Source of the DNA: JARFPW01 sp035464655
GTDB taxonomy: Bacteria > Gemmatimonadota > Gemmatimonadetes > Palauibacterales > Palauibacteraceae
Assembly: GCA_035464655.1 (NCBI GenBank)
Contig: DATHRZ010000078.1
Span: 1-64,000, forward strand
DNA length: 64,000 nucleotides
Direction of reading: 5' to 3'
The notes beneath the pieces are model-generated. The model saw only the letters and a program-made list of their open reading frames with translations. It did not search any database and was not told the DNA's origin. Below are positions 1 through 8,933 of the stretch, piece after piece. The position numbers were made by a program, and so were the translations under genes. Every line of letters begins with the position of its first letter. The stretch's first letter is position 1.

Positions 1-1
1 G

Positions 2-283
2 TCCGATCCCGACCTCGTGGCGCTGCGCGTCGTGGCCACGGGCACGAAGGACGGGCGGCCGCTGACCCACCAGTGGGATCTGCTCGACCGCGAGGATGAA
101 GAGCACGGGATCACGGCGATGGAGCGCACGACCGGGTTCACCCTGTCGATCGTGGGCCTGTTGATGGGCCGCGACGTGATCGATACGACCGGGGTGATGC
201 CGCCCGACGAGGGGATCCCGGCGGACGCCTACCTGGCCGAGCTCGCCAAGCGCGGCATCGACATCCGGTATCACGCGGAGTAG
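2..283 (+). CDS. Saccharopine dehydrogenase-like protein, C-terminal part (5' end outside window)
   Basis: An open frame enters from the left edge and ends at the TAG at 281-283, leaving about 93 residues. The readable part has a beta-strand/helix pattern ending YLAELAKRGIDIRYHAE and a stretch around TGFTLSIVGLLMGRD, typical of the C-terminal substrate domain of saccharopine dehydrogenase / lysine 6-dehydrogenase-like oxidoreductases. These bind NAD(P) through an N-terminal Rossmann fold that is not in the window. It is convergent with the next gene, 19 bp away. The family call rests on the tail alone, and the substrate cannot be told from this fragment. Confidence 0.6.
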   Translation, partial: SDPDLVALRVVATGTKDGRPLTHQWDLLDREDEEHGITAMERTTGFTLSIVGLLMGRDVIDTTGVMPPDEGIPADAYLAELAKRGIDIRYHAE

Positions 284-302
284 GCCGGGCGGCGGGGGCC
301 GA

Positions 303-2642
303 TCAACCCTGGACGGGCAGCAGCCTCTCGAGGCTCGCCTGCGCCTCGTCCTTCCACGCGAGGTCCGGATCCGCTTCCTCCCAGGCCTGGAGGAAGGACT
401 GGTAGGAGGCGATCGCCCGGTCCACTTCACCGAGTCGTTCGTACAGCGGACCGAGCTGAAAATCGGCATACGGGCGCAGCACGCCACTTCGGTGCGACTG
501 GTAGTACGGGATCGCCTGCCGGTCTCGACCCGCCGCGACGTTGAGATCAGCCAGCCAGAGGCGAGCCCAGGAGTCCATACCCTCGTCGTGCTTCCCCTGC
601 AGTTCTTCTAGCGCGCGAATGGCGGCCATGGGTCCATCGGGAACCGACAGGGCGTAGGCGTCGATCATCGCAGCCGCCCTGAGTCTGGCATCGGCGCTCG
701 CCGTATCACCCGCCGCCCGGGTCTCCTCGGCAGCACTACGAATCGCCGCAGACACCGCCCGGGCGCCGGCCGGATCACCGGACTCGACCGACCACGCCGC
801 CACCATGGCGAGGCAGTGGATGTTCGCGTCCGCTACGTCGCCGCACGTCGCCATGTCCACCGCATCCGGGGCCGGTGCCGGTTTCCCCGAGAAACGGGCG
901 TTGGTGTAGTCCAGCATCATGAGCGTCTCCGGTGGGTTTCCCGGACGTTCAGCGCGTTCCCGGCGCTCCGCCAGCTTCCCGGCGGTCGCCAGGTTTAGAT
1001 CCAGGATCCCGACGGGCAGGCCCCGCGACTCCACTTCCTTGAGCACGATGTCCTGTATCGCCGGCCGGCCAACCTTGAAATTGAACCCTCCCCATATCCG
1101 GTAGAGCGTTCTGTCGCCCACCGTGTCGAGGACCGATCGCGCCATCGCCTGGGCGAGAGAATCGCCGAGGAACAGGTCGTTGGCGAGCTCGAGGTCGCGG
1201 TGGAACGACCCCGTGGAGATCTCGGCATAGCGGTCGAGCAACTCCCGCGACGCCGCCGTGTCGCCAGCCATGATCTCCGACTCGATCAGATGAATATAGT
1301 ATGGGCCGAAATTCGGATCGAGATCGACGGCCTTCCTCAGGACGCGCCGCGTCTCCTGTTCGCTGGCCAGGAGGGGCTGACCCAGGTGGACGAGGTACTC
1401 GCCGAGCAGGAACCAGGCCTCGGGATCGTCGGGATACTTCTCCGTGGTGCGTCGAACCTCCCCGATCTCGTTCAACTCTCCCCGGATGAGGGCGGCGTTG
1501 CCCTCGACGATCGCCCGGTCGCGCGGACGGAGGTTGTCGATCAGACGCTCGACGGCCTGGTAGTGTTCTTCGGCGCGGTCGCTTCCGATATTTTCCATCC
1601 AGCCGTAGGCCTCGGCGAGGCGGTAGTGCGCGAGGACGAAATTGGAGTCGGCGGCGAGCGCCCGTTCATAGGCCTCCACGGCGGGCACGAAGTCCGAGTT
1701 CCGGTAGTATCCCTCCGCCTCGAGATACGCCTTGAGCGCCGGCAGCGAGGAGGTCGTCAGGCTCGCCGCCTGGTGCGACGTGAGGATCTCGCTGCCTCCC
1801 TCGCGGAGCAGGGCTTCCATGACGGCGATCGAGAGACGGTCGACGAGGACGAGGACACTGTCGGCCGGCCCCTGCACGCGTCCCGCTCCGACGCCGCGAC
1901 CGCTCTCCACCTCGACGAGCTCGGCGGCCAGCCGCACGTCGCTGCCGAGGGCGACCGCGCTCCCGGTCATCACATACTTGGCCCCGGTCTGCCGGGCGAT
2001 CTCCAGCGTCGTAGCCAGATCCGGCTCCGTCCCCGAGGGCACGGATTCGTTCCAGCGGGCCATGACGGTCCGGCTGTCGATCGTCCGGTAGCCCCCCACG
2101 TCATCGAGGCTGGTCGCGAACAGATCGACCATTCCCTCGCGCCACACGTCGAACCCTTCGCCGCGTACGGTGAACGGAACGACCGCGATGCCGTCGCCGG
2201 CCACGTCCGCGACCAGTTCAGGCGGCACAAAGGTCTCTCCCCGGTCCTTCACCACGACGTAGAGGCCGGCGAAGCCGAACAGGAGCCAGAGTGCGAAGGC
2301 CCCCCCGAGGATCGCCCGGCCCCAGGTGAGATGCGGAAGCTCTCCCTCACGAATCGCCTGAAGGATCCCACCGGGGGCGATCTCCCACGCCCCGGGCAGC
2401 TGCCCGGTCTCGGCGGCGGATTTCGTGGCTGGCAACGCCTGCACCCACGCGGTCGCCAGAATGACGAGCAGACCGATGCTCAGCAGGATGAGGGCGACGG
2501 GAACGACCCACTCAGGGAGCACCAGCGATTCCTGGAGGAGCTGCGCCACCTGGAGCACGGCCCACGAGGCACCGAGGTAGACGACGAGCACCTGAAACAC
2601 GCGGGCGCGCTTGAAGCGGGCCCAAAAGCTGTCGATTGGCAT
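303..2642 (-). CDS. TolB-like/TPR membrane protein
   Basis: This 779-residue protein starts at the ATG at 2642 (MPIDSFWARFKRARVFQ). An upstream in-frame start would run into polX and adds residues of no typical content. A cationic N-terminus is followed by hydrophobic segments at about 18-35 and 45-65 and a further one near 110-130. A TolB N-domain/FlgO-like segment follows (IAVVPFTVRGEG..VWREGMVDLFATSL), then a long array of TPR-type helices from about residue 320 to the end, interrupted by a low-order linker. Proteins of this build are common in Gemmatimonadota and Proteobacteria and are often misnamed adenylate cyclases; no cyclase domain is present. It lies 47 bp after polX on the same strand, so it may be the last gene of the ligA-polX unit. 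Function unknown; probably a membrane-anchored scaffold or sensor. Confidence 0.75.
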   Translation of the reverse strand: MPIDSFWARFKRARVFQVLVVYLGASWAVLQVAQLLQESLVLPEWVVPVALILLSIGLLVILATAWVQALPATKSAAETGQLPGAWEIAPGGILQAIREGELPHLTWGRAILGGAFALWLLFGFAGLYVVVKDRGETFVPPELVADVAGDGIAVVPFTVRGEGFDVWREGMVDLFATSLDDVGGYRTIDSRTVMARWNESVPSGTEPDLATTLEIARQTGAKYVMTGSAVALGSDVRLAAELVEVESGRGVGAGRVQGPADSVLVLVDRLSIAVMEALLREGGSEILTSHQAASLTTSSLPALKAYLEAEGYYRNSDFVPAVEAYERALAADSNFVLAHYRLAEAYGWMENIGSDRAEEHYQAVERLIDNLRPRDRAIVEGNAALIRGELNEIGEVRRTTEKYPDDPEAWFLLGEYLVHLGQPLLASEQETRRVLRKAVDLDPNFGPYYIHLIESEIMAGDTAASRELLDRYAEISTGSFHRDLELANDLFLGDSLAQAMARSVLDTVGDRTLYRIWGGFNFKVGRPAIQDIVLKEVESRGLPVGILDLNLATAGKLAERRERAERPGNPPETLMMLDYTNARFSGKPAPAPDAVDMATCGDVADANIHCLAMVAAWSVESGDPAGARAVSAAIRSAAEETRAAGDTASADARLRAAAMIDAYALSVPDGPMAAIRALEELQGKHDEGMDSWARLWLADLNVAAGRDRQAIPYYQSHRSGVLRPYADFQLGPLYERLGEVDRAIASYQSFLQAWEEADPDLAWKDEAQASLERLLPVQG

Positions 2643-2689
2643 GCGCGAGTATATGGGGACCACCAGGCCGCGGAAAGTATTCCCGGCCC

Positions 2690-4462
2690 TCAGTCCCGCC
2701 CCAGCGCCTCCAGCATCTGGTCCACCGGCCGCGCGTTGAGCACGTCGTCCGCCGCGAGCCACGCGCGGCGCGCCTGCTCGACGCCGTAGCGCATCAGCCC
2801 GAGCTCGTCGACGTGATGCGCGTCCGTGCTGATCACGATCGGAACGCCGCGCTTCTTCGCCTCCATGAGCTGCGTGTCGCGCAGGTCGAGACGGTTCGGA
2901 TGGGCGTTCAGTTCCATGGCGACGTGGTTCTCGGCCGCGCAGTCGAGCACTTCGGCCAGGTCGAGCTCGATCGGGTCGCGCCGCCCGATGATCCGTCCGG
3001 TCGGGTGCCCGACGATGTCGGTCAGCGGGTGCTCGATCGCCCGCACCATCCGCTTCGTCTGCTCGGCCCGTGACAGGTCGAACTTCGAGTGGATGCTGAT
3101 CACGACGAGATCGAGTCGCTCGAGCGACTCGTCGTCCATGTCGAGCGACCCGTCGGCCAGGATGTCGACCTCCAGGCTGCGCAGGAAGCGGATCTCGGGG
3201 TGGCGGCTCGCGATCTCGTCGATCTCGTCGAGCTGACTGGCGAGTTTATTCGCGTCGAGCCCGCCGGTCATCGCCAGTGCCTGGCTGTGGTCGGTGAGGG
3301 CGAAGTACTCGTAGCCGCGGGCGGCGCAGGCCTCGAGCATCTCCTCGATCGAGTACTTGCCGTCGGACCAAGTGGAGTGCATCTGCAGGTCGCCGCGGAT
3401 GTCGTCGAGCGTAATCAGTTCCGGCAGCTTTCCCTCGGCCGCCGCCGCGATTTCGCCGCGGTGCTCGCGCATCTCGGGCGGAATCCACGGCAGCTCGAGG
3501 GTCTCGTACACTTCCTCTTCGGTACGGCCCGCCACGCGCTTCCCGAGCTCGCGTCCCGTCGTGCTCGTGACACTCTCTTCGCCTTCGCCGGCTAGCTCGA
3601 ACACGCCGTACTCCGACACGCTGAGCCCGCGTTCGAGAGCTCGCTGACGGAGCTCGATGTTGTGCTCCTTCGAGCCCGTGAAGTAGACGAGCGCGGCACC
3701 GAACGTGTCCTCTTCCAGCACTCGCATGTCGACCTGGAGGTCGTTCGCGAGGTGCACGGAAGCCCCGTTCTCCCCCTCCTTGATCACGTCGCGAATCGAT
3801 CCGTACGACAGGAAGTGCTCGATGACGGCGGCCGCGTCGGCCGACATGACTAGCAGGTCGATGTCGCCGATCGTCTCCTTTCGACGGCGGAAGGACCCGG
3901 CCACCTCCACCCGCTCGACCGCGTCCGAGCCGCGAAGCCACTCGAGCAGCGGCGCGACCAGCTCGTCGGCCTCGTTCAGGCGGTAGCGCCCCTGGCGCTT
4001 CCGGTAGCGCTCGATGGCGTCGAGGATCTTCGCCTGCGTTTTCTCGCCGAACCCCGCGAGCTCGGCCACTTCGCCGGCCTTCGCGGCCGCCTCGAGTTCG
4101 TCGATCGTCGTCACGTCGAGCTCGTCCCACAGCTTGCGGGCCCGCTTCGGACCGACGCCCGGCAGCCGGGTGAGCGTGACGAGCGAGCGCGGGATCTCGG
4201 CCGTCAGCTCGTCGAGCCGCGTGAGCCGCCCGGTGCGCACGAGCTCGGTGATGTGGGCCGCCATGTCCTCACCGATGGCGGGCAATTCCGTCAGGTCGGC
4301 CTCCTGGTCGACCAGAGCCCGGAGAGGGGTCGCATGGTCCTGCACCGTGAGGACGGCGTTGCGGTACGCCCGGATGCGGAACGGGTTCTCGCCGCCCTTG
4401 ATCTCGAGCAGATCGGCCATCTCCTCGAGTGCCGCGGCGATCTCGATGTTCTCCATGCTCAC
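2690..4462 (-). CDS. polX: DNA polymerase/3'-5' exonuclease PolX
   Basis: Family X DNA polymerase fused to a PHP exonuclease, 590 aa, the usual length. The N-terminal 8-kDa-like region (IEIAAALEEMADLLEIKG) is followed by helix-hairpin-helix DNA-binding motifs (LPAIGEDMAAHI, LPGVGPKRARKLW). The nucleotidyl transferase core has the metal-binding GDIDLLV at about residue 205, and the C-terminal PHP domain starts at DLQMHSTWSDGKYSIEEM. It fills short gaps in base-excision repair. The GTG at 4462 overlaps the ligA stop (GTGA), so the two repair genes are translationally coupled. An ATG two codons downstream with a GCGGAG Shine-Dalgarno is an equally good start. Confidence 0.93.
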   Translation of the reverse strand: MSMENIEIAAALEEMADLLEIKGGENPFRIRAYRNAVLTVQDHATPLRALVDQEADLTELPAIGEDMAAHITELVRTGRLTRLDELTAEIPRSLVTLTRLPGVGPKRARKLWDELDVTTIDELEAAAKAGEVAELAGFGEKTQAKILDAIERYRKRQGRYRLNEADELVAPLLEWLRGSDAVERVEVAGSFRRRKETIGDIDLLVMSADAAAVIEHFLSYGSIRDVIKEGENGASVHLANDLQVDMRVLEEDTFGAALVYFTGSKEHNIELRQRALERGLSVSEYGVFELAGEGEESVTSTTGRELGKRVAGRTEEEVYETLELPWIPPEMREHRGEIAAAAEGKLPELITLDDIRGDLQMHSTWSDGKYSIEEMLEACAARGYEYFALTDHSQALAMTGGLDANKLASQLDEIDEIASRHPEIRFLRSLEVDILADGSLDMDDESLERLDLVVISIHSKFDLSRAEQTKRMVRAIEHPLTDIVGHPTGRIIGRRDPIELDLAEVLDCAAENHVAMELNAHPNRLDLRDTQLMEAKKRGVPIVISTDAHHVDELGLMRYGVEQARRAWLAADDVLNARPVDQMLEALGRD

Positions 4463-6480
4463 TCCGCTCCGGCTTCGGACGCCGACAGCAGCTCGAGGAA
4501 CGCCTGCTCGTCGAGGACGGCTACGCCGAGCTTCTCCGCCTTCTCCAGCTTGCTTCCCGGCTCGTCGCCCGCCACGACGTAGTCGGTGTTCTTGCTCACC
4601 GAACCCGTCACCCGGGCCCCGAGCGCCTCGACGCGCTCCCTCGCCTCGGATCGGCTGAACGACGCGAGCCCACCGGTGAACACGAACGTTCGTCCGGACA
4701 GCGCGCCGTCTTCCGCCGGCCCCTCGACCTCGGCGACCGTCAGGTGCTCGAGAATCCGATCGAGGTTCTCGGCGTTGTGCGGCTCGTCGAAGAACTCGCG
4801 AATCCGGCCGGCCATCAGGGGGCCGATGCCCTCGACCTCCGTGAGCGCCTCGGCGTCGGTCGTCCGCACCGTGTCGATCGTGCGGAAGTGCTCGGCGAGC
4901 CCGCGGGCCACGGTGGCCCCGACCTCCGGGATGCCCAGCCCATAAAGCAGGCGCGCCAGCTCGGTGTGCGAGGCGCGCTCGATCGCGTCGACGAGGTTCC
5001 CCGCCGACGTCTCGGCGAAACCCTCGAGTTCTACGAGGCGTTCGGTCGTGAGCTCGAAAATGTCGGGCAGGCGCTTCACCACACCCTCGGCGACGAATTG
5101 ACGGGCCGTCTCCTCACCCAGCCCCTCGATGTCGAGGCCGATGCGCGAGGCGAAATGCTTGATCCGGCCCGCGAGTTGAGCGGCGCACCCGAAGCTGTTC
5201 GGACAGAAGATCTTCGGCCCGTTCGGCACGAGTTCGGTGCCGCACGATGGGCAGGCGTCCGGCATCCGGAAGGGCGCGCCGCGCTCGCGGCCATCTTCTT
5301 CGAGCCGCTCGACGACCTGCGGGATCACGTCCCCCGCCCGTTGCACGCGCACCAGGTCGCCCTCGCGGATGTCCTTGCGGGCGACCTCTTCGGGGTTGTG
5401 GAGGTTCGCCCGGCTCACGGTGACGCCACCGATCTGCACCGGCTCCATGAACGCGATCGGCGTGACGACTCCGGTGCGCCCGACGCTCGGCACGATGCTG
5501 AGGACGCGGGTGACCTCGACGCGCGGGGCGAACTTGAAGGCGAACGCCCAGCGCGGATGGTGCGAAGTGGTTCCGAGCTCGGCGCGGGCCGGAATATCGT
5601 TCAGCTTGATCACGCAGCCGTCGACCTCGACGGGAAGGTCGTCGCGGTCGGACTCGAGCCCCGCGAAATACTCGAAGATCTCGTCGACCCCGTGCACGAG
5701 CTCGACCCGGTCGGCCAGGGGCAGCCCCCAGGCGTCCAGCACGCTGCGCACATCGGTCTGGCTGCCGAACTCCGGCCCGTCGGCGGCGAGCACGTCGTAC
5801 ACGAACACGCCGAGCGGTCGCGCCGCCGCGAGCCCCGGGTCGAGCTGGCGGATGGAACCGGCCGCCGAGTTGCGCGGATTCGCGAACGGCTCTTTCCCCT
5901 CGTTGATCAGCCGTTCGTTGAGTTCGGCGAACGCCGCCGTGGGAATCACCACCTCGCCCCGCAGGGCCAGGCGATCCGGCACGGCCGGCCCATCGCGCCT
6001 CAGCCGCAGTGGCAGCGAGCGGATCGTGCGGACGTTGGCCGTCACGTCCTCGCCGCGCACGCCGTCGCCGCGAGTCGCCGCGCGCAGAAAAGCGCCGTCC
6101 TCGTACACGAGCTCGATCGACAGGCCGTCGAGCTTGGGCTCGACGACGTAGGCGATCTGCTCCTCGCCCAGGAAGTCGCGAATCCGCTCGTCGAACCGCC
6201 GCAGCGCCTCCTCGTCCTGCGACGAATCGAGACTGAGCATCGGCGCCTCGTGCTCCACCGTCTCGAACTTCTCGAGCGGTTCCCCGCCGACTCGCTGCGT
6301 GGGCGAATCCGGGGTGACGAGATCGGGATGCGCCTCCTCCAGCTCGCGCAACTCGGCGAACAGCCGGTCGTACTCCGCGTCGGAGACGACCGGATGGTCT
6401 TCCAGGTAGTAGGCACGATCGTGCCGGTGGATCTGCGCGCGGAGCGCCTCGACTCGGTCGCGCGCCGCTTTCTCGTTCAT
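4459..6480 (-). CDS. ligA: NAD-dependent DNA ligase
   Basis: LigA, 673 aa from the ATG at 6480, the normal family length. A further upstream frame extension has no conserved content. Domain order is Ia (HDRAYYLEDHPVVSDAEYD, NAD+ recognition), adenylation domain with catalytic Lys116 in EPKLDGLSIEL, OB fold, a four-Cys zinc finger (CPSCGTEL..FCPNSFGC), helix-hairpin-helix repeats, and a C-terminal BRCT domain (GRTFVFTGGLASFSRSEA). It seals nicks in replication and repair using NAD+. It heads a minus-strand unit with polX, linked by an overlap of stop and start. Confidence 0.97.
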   Translation of the reverse strand: MNEKAARDRVEALRAQIHRHDRAYYLEDHPVVSDAEYDRLFAELRELEEAHPDLVTPDSPTQRVGGEPLEKFETVEHEAPMLSLDSSQDEEALRRFDERIRDFLGEEQIAYVVEPKLDGLSIELVYEDGAFLRAATRGDGVRGEDVTANVRTIRSLPLRLRRDGPAVPDRLALRGEVVIPTAAFAELNERLINEGKEPFANPRNSAAGSIRQLDPGLAAARPLGVFVYDVLAADGPEFGSQTDVRSVLDAWGLPLADRVELVHGVDEIFEYFAGLESDRDDLPVEVDGCVIKLNDIPARAELGTTSHHPRWAFAFKFAPRVEVTRVLSIVPSVGRTGVVTPIAFMEPVQIGGVTVSRANLHNPEEVARKDIREGDLVRVQRAGDVIPQVVERLEEDGRERGAPFRMPDACPSCGTELVPNGPKIFCPNSFGCAAQLAGRIKHFASRIGLDIEGLGEETARQFVAEGVVKRLPDIFELTTERLVELEGFAETSAGNLVDAIERASHTELARLLYGLGIPEVGATVARGLAEHFRTIDTVRTTDAEALTEVEGIGPLMAGRIREFFDEPHNAENLDRILEHLTVAEVEGPAEDGALSGRTFVFTGGLASFSRSEARERVEALGARVTGSVSKNTDYVVAGDEPGSKLEKAEKLGVAVLDEQAFLELLSASEAGAE

Positions 6481-6556
6481 ACGTTCGGAAACCGTCCAAC
6501 GGGCATGGGTGATCCCTTTTCGCCGACTCCGGTCGACAAAGCTATGTTCGCAGCAG

Positions 6557-6572
6557 GCATCCTGCAGGATGC
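6557..6572. promoter_or_regulatory. Perfect 16-bp palindrome upstream of ligA
   Basis: GCATCCTGCAGGATGC is a perfect inverted repeat 77-92 bases upstream of the ligA start, in the 215-bp gap between ligA and the uracil-DNA glycosylase gene. Its position fits an operator for ligA-polX. It does not match the E. coli or the Actinobacteria/Firmicutes LexA box that I know. Nothing else in the gap looks structured. Confidence 0.35.
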
Positions 6573-6695
6573 TGCAGCCCATGGCGGGAGCGTCCGGCTA
6601 ATCTGCAGCGCGGCGGCCGTCGGCTGGGCCCTGTTCACGCTCCGGTAGCGGGCGGGCTGGGCGACGCTCGCGGACGCGCATCGTGTCGTCCGCAG

Positions 6696-7394
6696 TCAGC
6701 TCCGCAGCAGCGCCCTGGCCGTTGTCCACACCTGATCGAACATCTGCTCGGTCAGAGTTCCCGTGAACGTGTTCTGCTGGCTCGGATGGTACGAGCCGAC
6801 GATGGCGAGCCGGCGCCCCTCACCCTCGAGGTCGACACGCGCCAGATGCCCGAACTTCGGCTTCGGACTCGGGATCTTCCAGTCGCGGTCGCGGAGCACG
6901 CGCAGGAAGGCATTCCACCCGTACCCCCCGAGCACGACGGCCACGCGAACGCGAGACAATAGCTCGAACTCGCGCGACAGCCAGTCGGCGCAGTTGTCGC
7001 GCTCGGTCGTCGTGGGCCGGTTGCCGGGCGGCGCGCAGCGAACCGGGGCCGTGACCCATGCGTCGGTAAGCTCGAGTCCGTCGCTCCGATGCGTGGATGT
7101 CGGCTGGTTCGCGAAGCCTGCACGGTGGAGCGCGGCGTACAGCCAGTCGCCGGAGCGGTCACCCGTGAACATCCGGCCCGTCCGGTTCGCCCCGTGCGCG
7201 GCCGGCGCGAGACCGACGATCATGAGCCGGGCGGCCGGATCGCCGAACCCCGGGACGGGCGCGCCCCAGTATTCCTCGTCGCGGAACGCGGCGCGCTTTT
7301 CCTCGGCCACCTTCTCTCGCCAGGCCACGAGTCGCGGACAGGCCCGGCACCGAACGATCTCGTCCTGCAAGGCGTCGACGGGCGGTCGGCTCAC
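6696..7394 (-). CDS. Family 5 uracil-DNA glycosylase (UdgB-like)
   Basis: A 232-aa glycosylase. N-terminal CRACPRL supplies two of the four iron-sulfur cysteines of the family 4/5 enzymes. Motif 1 is GLAPAAHGANRTGRMF, where Ala replaces the usual catalytic Asp/Asn as in family 5. Motif 2 is HPSQQNTFTG near the C-terminus. Such enzymes excise uracil, hypoxanthine and related lesions. The C-terminus has the expected length for UdgB. It sits beside ligA on the same strand but 215 bp away, so it is probably transcribed separately. Family assignment is firm; the substrate range is not visible from sequence. Confidence 0.88.
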   Translation of the reverse strand: MSRPPVDALQDEIVRCRACPRLVAWREKVAEEKRAAFRDEEYWGAPVPGFGDPAARLMIVGLAPAAHGANRTGRMFTGDRSGDWLYAALHRAGFANQPTSTHRSDGLELTDAWVTAPVRCAPPGNRPTTTERDNCADWLSREFELLSRVRVAVVLGGYGWNAFLRVLRDRDWKIPSPKPKFGHLARVDLEGEGRRLAIVGSYHPSQQNTFTGTLTEQMFDQVWTTARALLRS

Positions 7395-7500
7395 GCTGGC
7401 ATCTCGTCCTTCTCCGGGCGAACTTCTCGGCCGCGGTTCGGGTTATTGCCACGAATGTCGTAACGTCGCCCAAGATCTACGCCACAAACCCGGGGTGCAA

Positions 7501-8436
7501 ATGCAGCACACGTCGAAGTTCCATGCCCGGAATGTCCGCCGGGCCGCCGTATCGATGATGATCCTCTCGTCGCTTCTGGTCACGGGCAGAGCTACCGGCC
7601 AGGAGGCCGCGCCCACCGATTCCGACGACGGTGCGGGTTGGTTTCCCGACACCTTCGTCACCCAGCCGATCGCCGCGGCGCGCAGTGGGGTCGACGTCGG
7701 AGCCGGTCCGCTGCTCGTCCGTCGGGATCCGCCCGCCGGCCGGGGCGACTACCGATCCGAGGCCGACGCCTCGTTCGGGTATCGCCTGCCCGTATACCGC
7801 TTCCGTTCGGCCGGGCCGAACAGTCCGGGCGTCGACGTCGGTATCGAGGCCGGTGTGCTGTCGCGCTTCGCGCTCGGTCTCGGCGACGAGAAGAACGGGC
7901 TCATCAACTCCGACTTCCGCATCGCGTTTCCGATCGGTTTCGACGTGGGCCGCTGGGAAGGGAGCCTCGCTCCCACGCACGTGAGCTCCCACATCGGGGA
8001 CGATTTCATCGTCGAGAACTCCGGCATCAGGCCGGGGGCGAGCAGTCGAAATGGCGTTGAGCTGGCGGTCATGTATTCTCTCGAGCCGGGCCTGCGCCTA
8101 TTCGGTCGGGGCGACTACAACTGGACCGCCGTAGCCATGGAAACGGTCGGTGCCCGGTTCGGGCTGGCCCTCGATCCACCCCCCACGCCGGAGCGGCGCT
8201 GGCGTCCGACCGGGGTCGTGGAGTTCCAGGTGTCGGACATCAATTCGGGACCGGGCGTCACGGGCACGCTGGGCATGGCGATGCGCACCGGAACGGGCGA
8301 CGTTCGCCTCGGCCTGACCGGGCACGTGGGCCCGTCGGAGATGGGGCAGTTTCGCCGCTTCGATGAAGAGTACGTCGGGCTCTACCTGACCTTCGTCCCC
8401 GACGTGGTACTGCGGAGCAGCCTGCCGGAGGACTGA
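7501..8436 (+). CDS. DUF1207-like outer-membrane/secreted protein
   Basis: A 311-aa protein starting at the ATG at 7501. A signal peptide (about residues 1-35, cut near TGQEAA) is followed by WFPDTFVTQPIAAARSG, alternating amphipathic strands, a VSSHIGDDFIVENSG block and a C-terminal strand-rich tail. This matches my memory of DUF1207 proteins, predicted outer-membrane beta-structures of unknown role. It is divergent from the glycosylase gene, and the 106-bp gap presumably holds both promoters. The annotation is by recognisable blocks, not by a full alignment. Confidence 0.6.
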   Translation: MQHTSKFHARNVRRAAVSMMILSSLLVTGRATGQEAAPTDSDDGAGWFPDTFVTQPIAAARSGVDVGAGPLLVRRDPPAGRGDYRSEADASFGYRLPVYRFRSAGPNSPGVDVGIEAGVLSRFALGLGDEKNGLINSDFRIAFPIGFDVGRWEGSLAPTHVSSHIGDDFIVENSGIRPGASSRNGVELAVMYSLEPGLRLFGRGDYNWTAVAMETVGARFGLALDPPPTPERRWRPTGVVEFQVSDINSGPGVTGTLGMAMRTGTGDVRLGLTGHVGPSEMGQFRRFDEEYVGLYLTFVPDVVLRSSLPED

Positions 8437-8459
8437 AGCCGACGGCCCACCGCTCGACG

Positions 8460-8933
8460 TCAGGCCTCGGTGGCGTCCTCGCCTTCCGGCAACTCGACGT
8501 CGAGTTGCTCCTTCGGCGCGTCGAGCACGATCGACGTGTTCGTCCCTTCGATGCCCGGCATGCTGAGCATGCTTTTGATCTCGCGGTTCATCTCCGACTC
8601 GTCGGAAAACCGGCCGATCACCATGATGTCGAACTCTCCCGTGATCTCGTAGACGTGGGTCAGGCTCGGATGCTCGGTCAGGGAGCGTACGATGGCCGGG
8701 AGCGCCTCGCCCTTCGCCTTGATCCGGGTCACGGCGACGAGGCCGAGGCCGAGCTTCCGGTAGTCGATGTCGGCGCGGTAGCCGCGAATCACTCCGCGCT
8801 CCTCGAGGTCGGCCAGCCGGTTGCCGATCGTCGTCGCGGCGACGTCGAGTTCCTTCGCGAGCCGCCGGTTCGACCGTCGCGCGTCGGTGCGCAGGGCGCG
8901 CAGCAGGCGCGTGTCCAGGTCACGATACGTCAA
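8460..8933 (-). CDS. Lrp/AsnC family transcriptional regulator
   Basis: A 157-aa regulator with an N-terminal winged helix-turn-helix (LDTRLLRALRTDARRS.RRLAKELDVAATTIGNRLADLEERGVI) and a C-terminal RAM ligand/oligomerisation domain (VAVTRIKAKGEALPAIVRSLTEHPSLTHVYEITGEFD). The family senses amino acids or other small effectors as dimers to octamers. Its first 14 bases overlap the end of the upstream membrane-protein gene, so the two are co-transcribed. A Glu/Asp-rich C-terminal tail extends past the domain. The target genes cannot be told from the window. Confidence 0.9.
   Translation of the reverse strand: MTYRDLDTRLLRALRTDARRSNRRLAKELDVAATTIGNRLADLEERGVIRGYRADIDYRKLGLGLVAVTRIKAKGEALPAIVRSLTEHPSLTHVYEITGEFDIMVIGRFSDESEMNREIKSMLSMPGIEGTNTSIVLDAPKEQLDVELPEGEDATEA

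Noticed and set aside
303..2642. Adenylate cyclase annotation for the TolB/TPR proteins
   Set aside because: Neither this protein nor the one at 45676 has a class III cyclase domain; the name comes from database transfer.
4429..6648. Long plus-strand frame opposite ligA
   Set aside because: Antisense shadow of a well-identified ligase gene.
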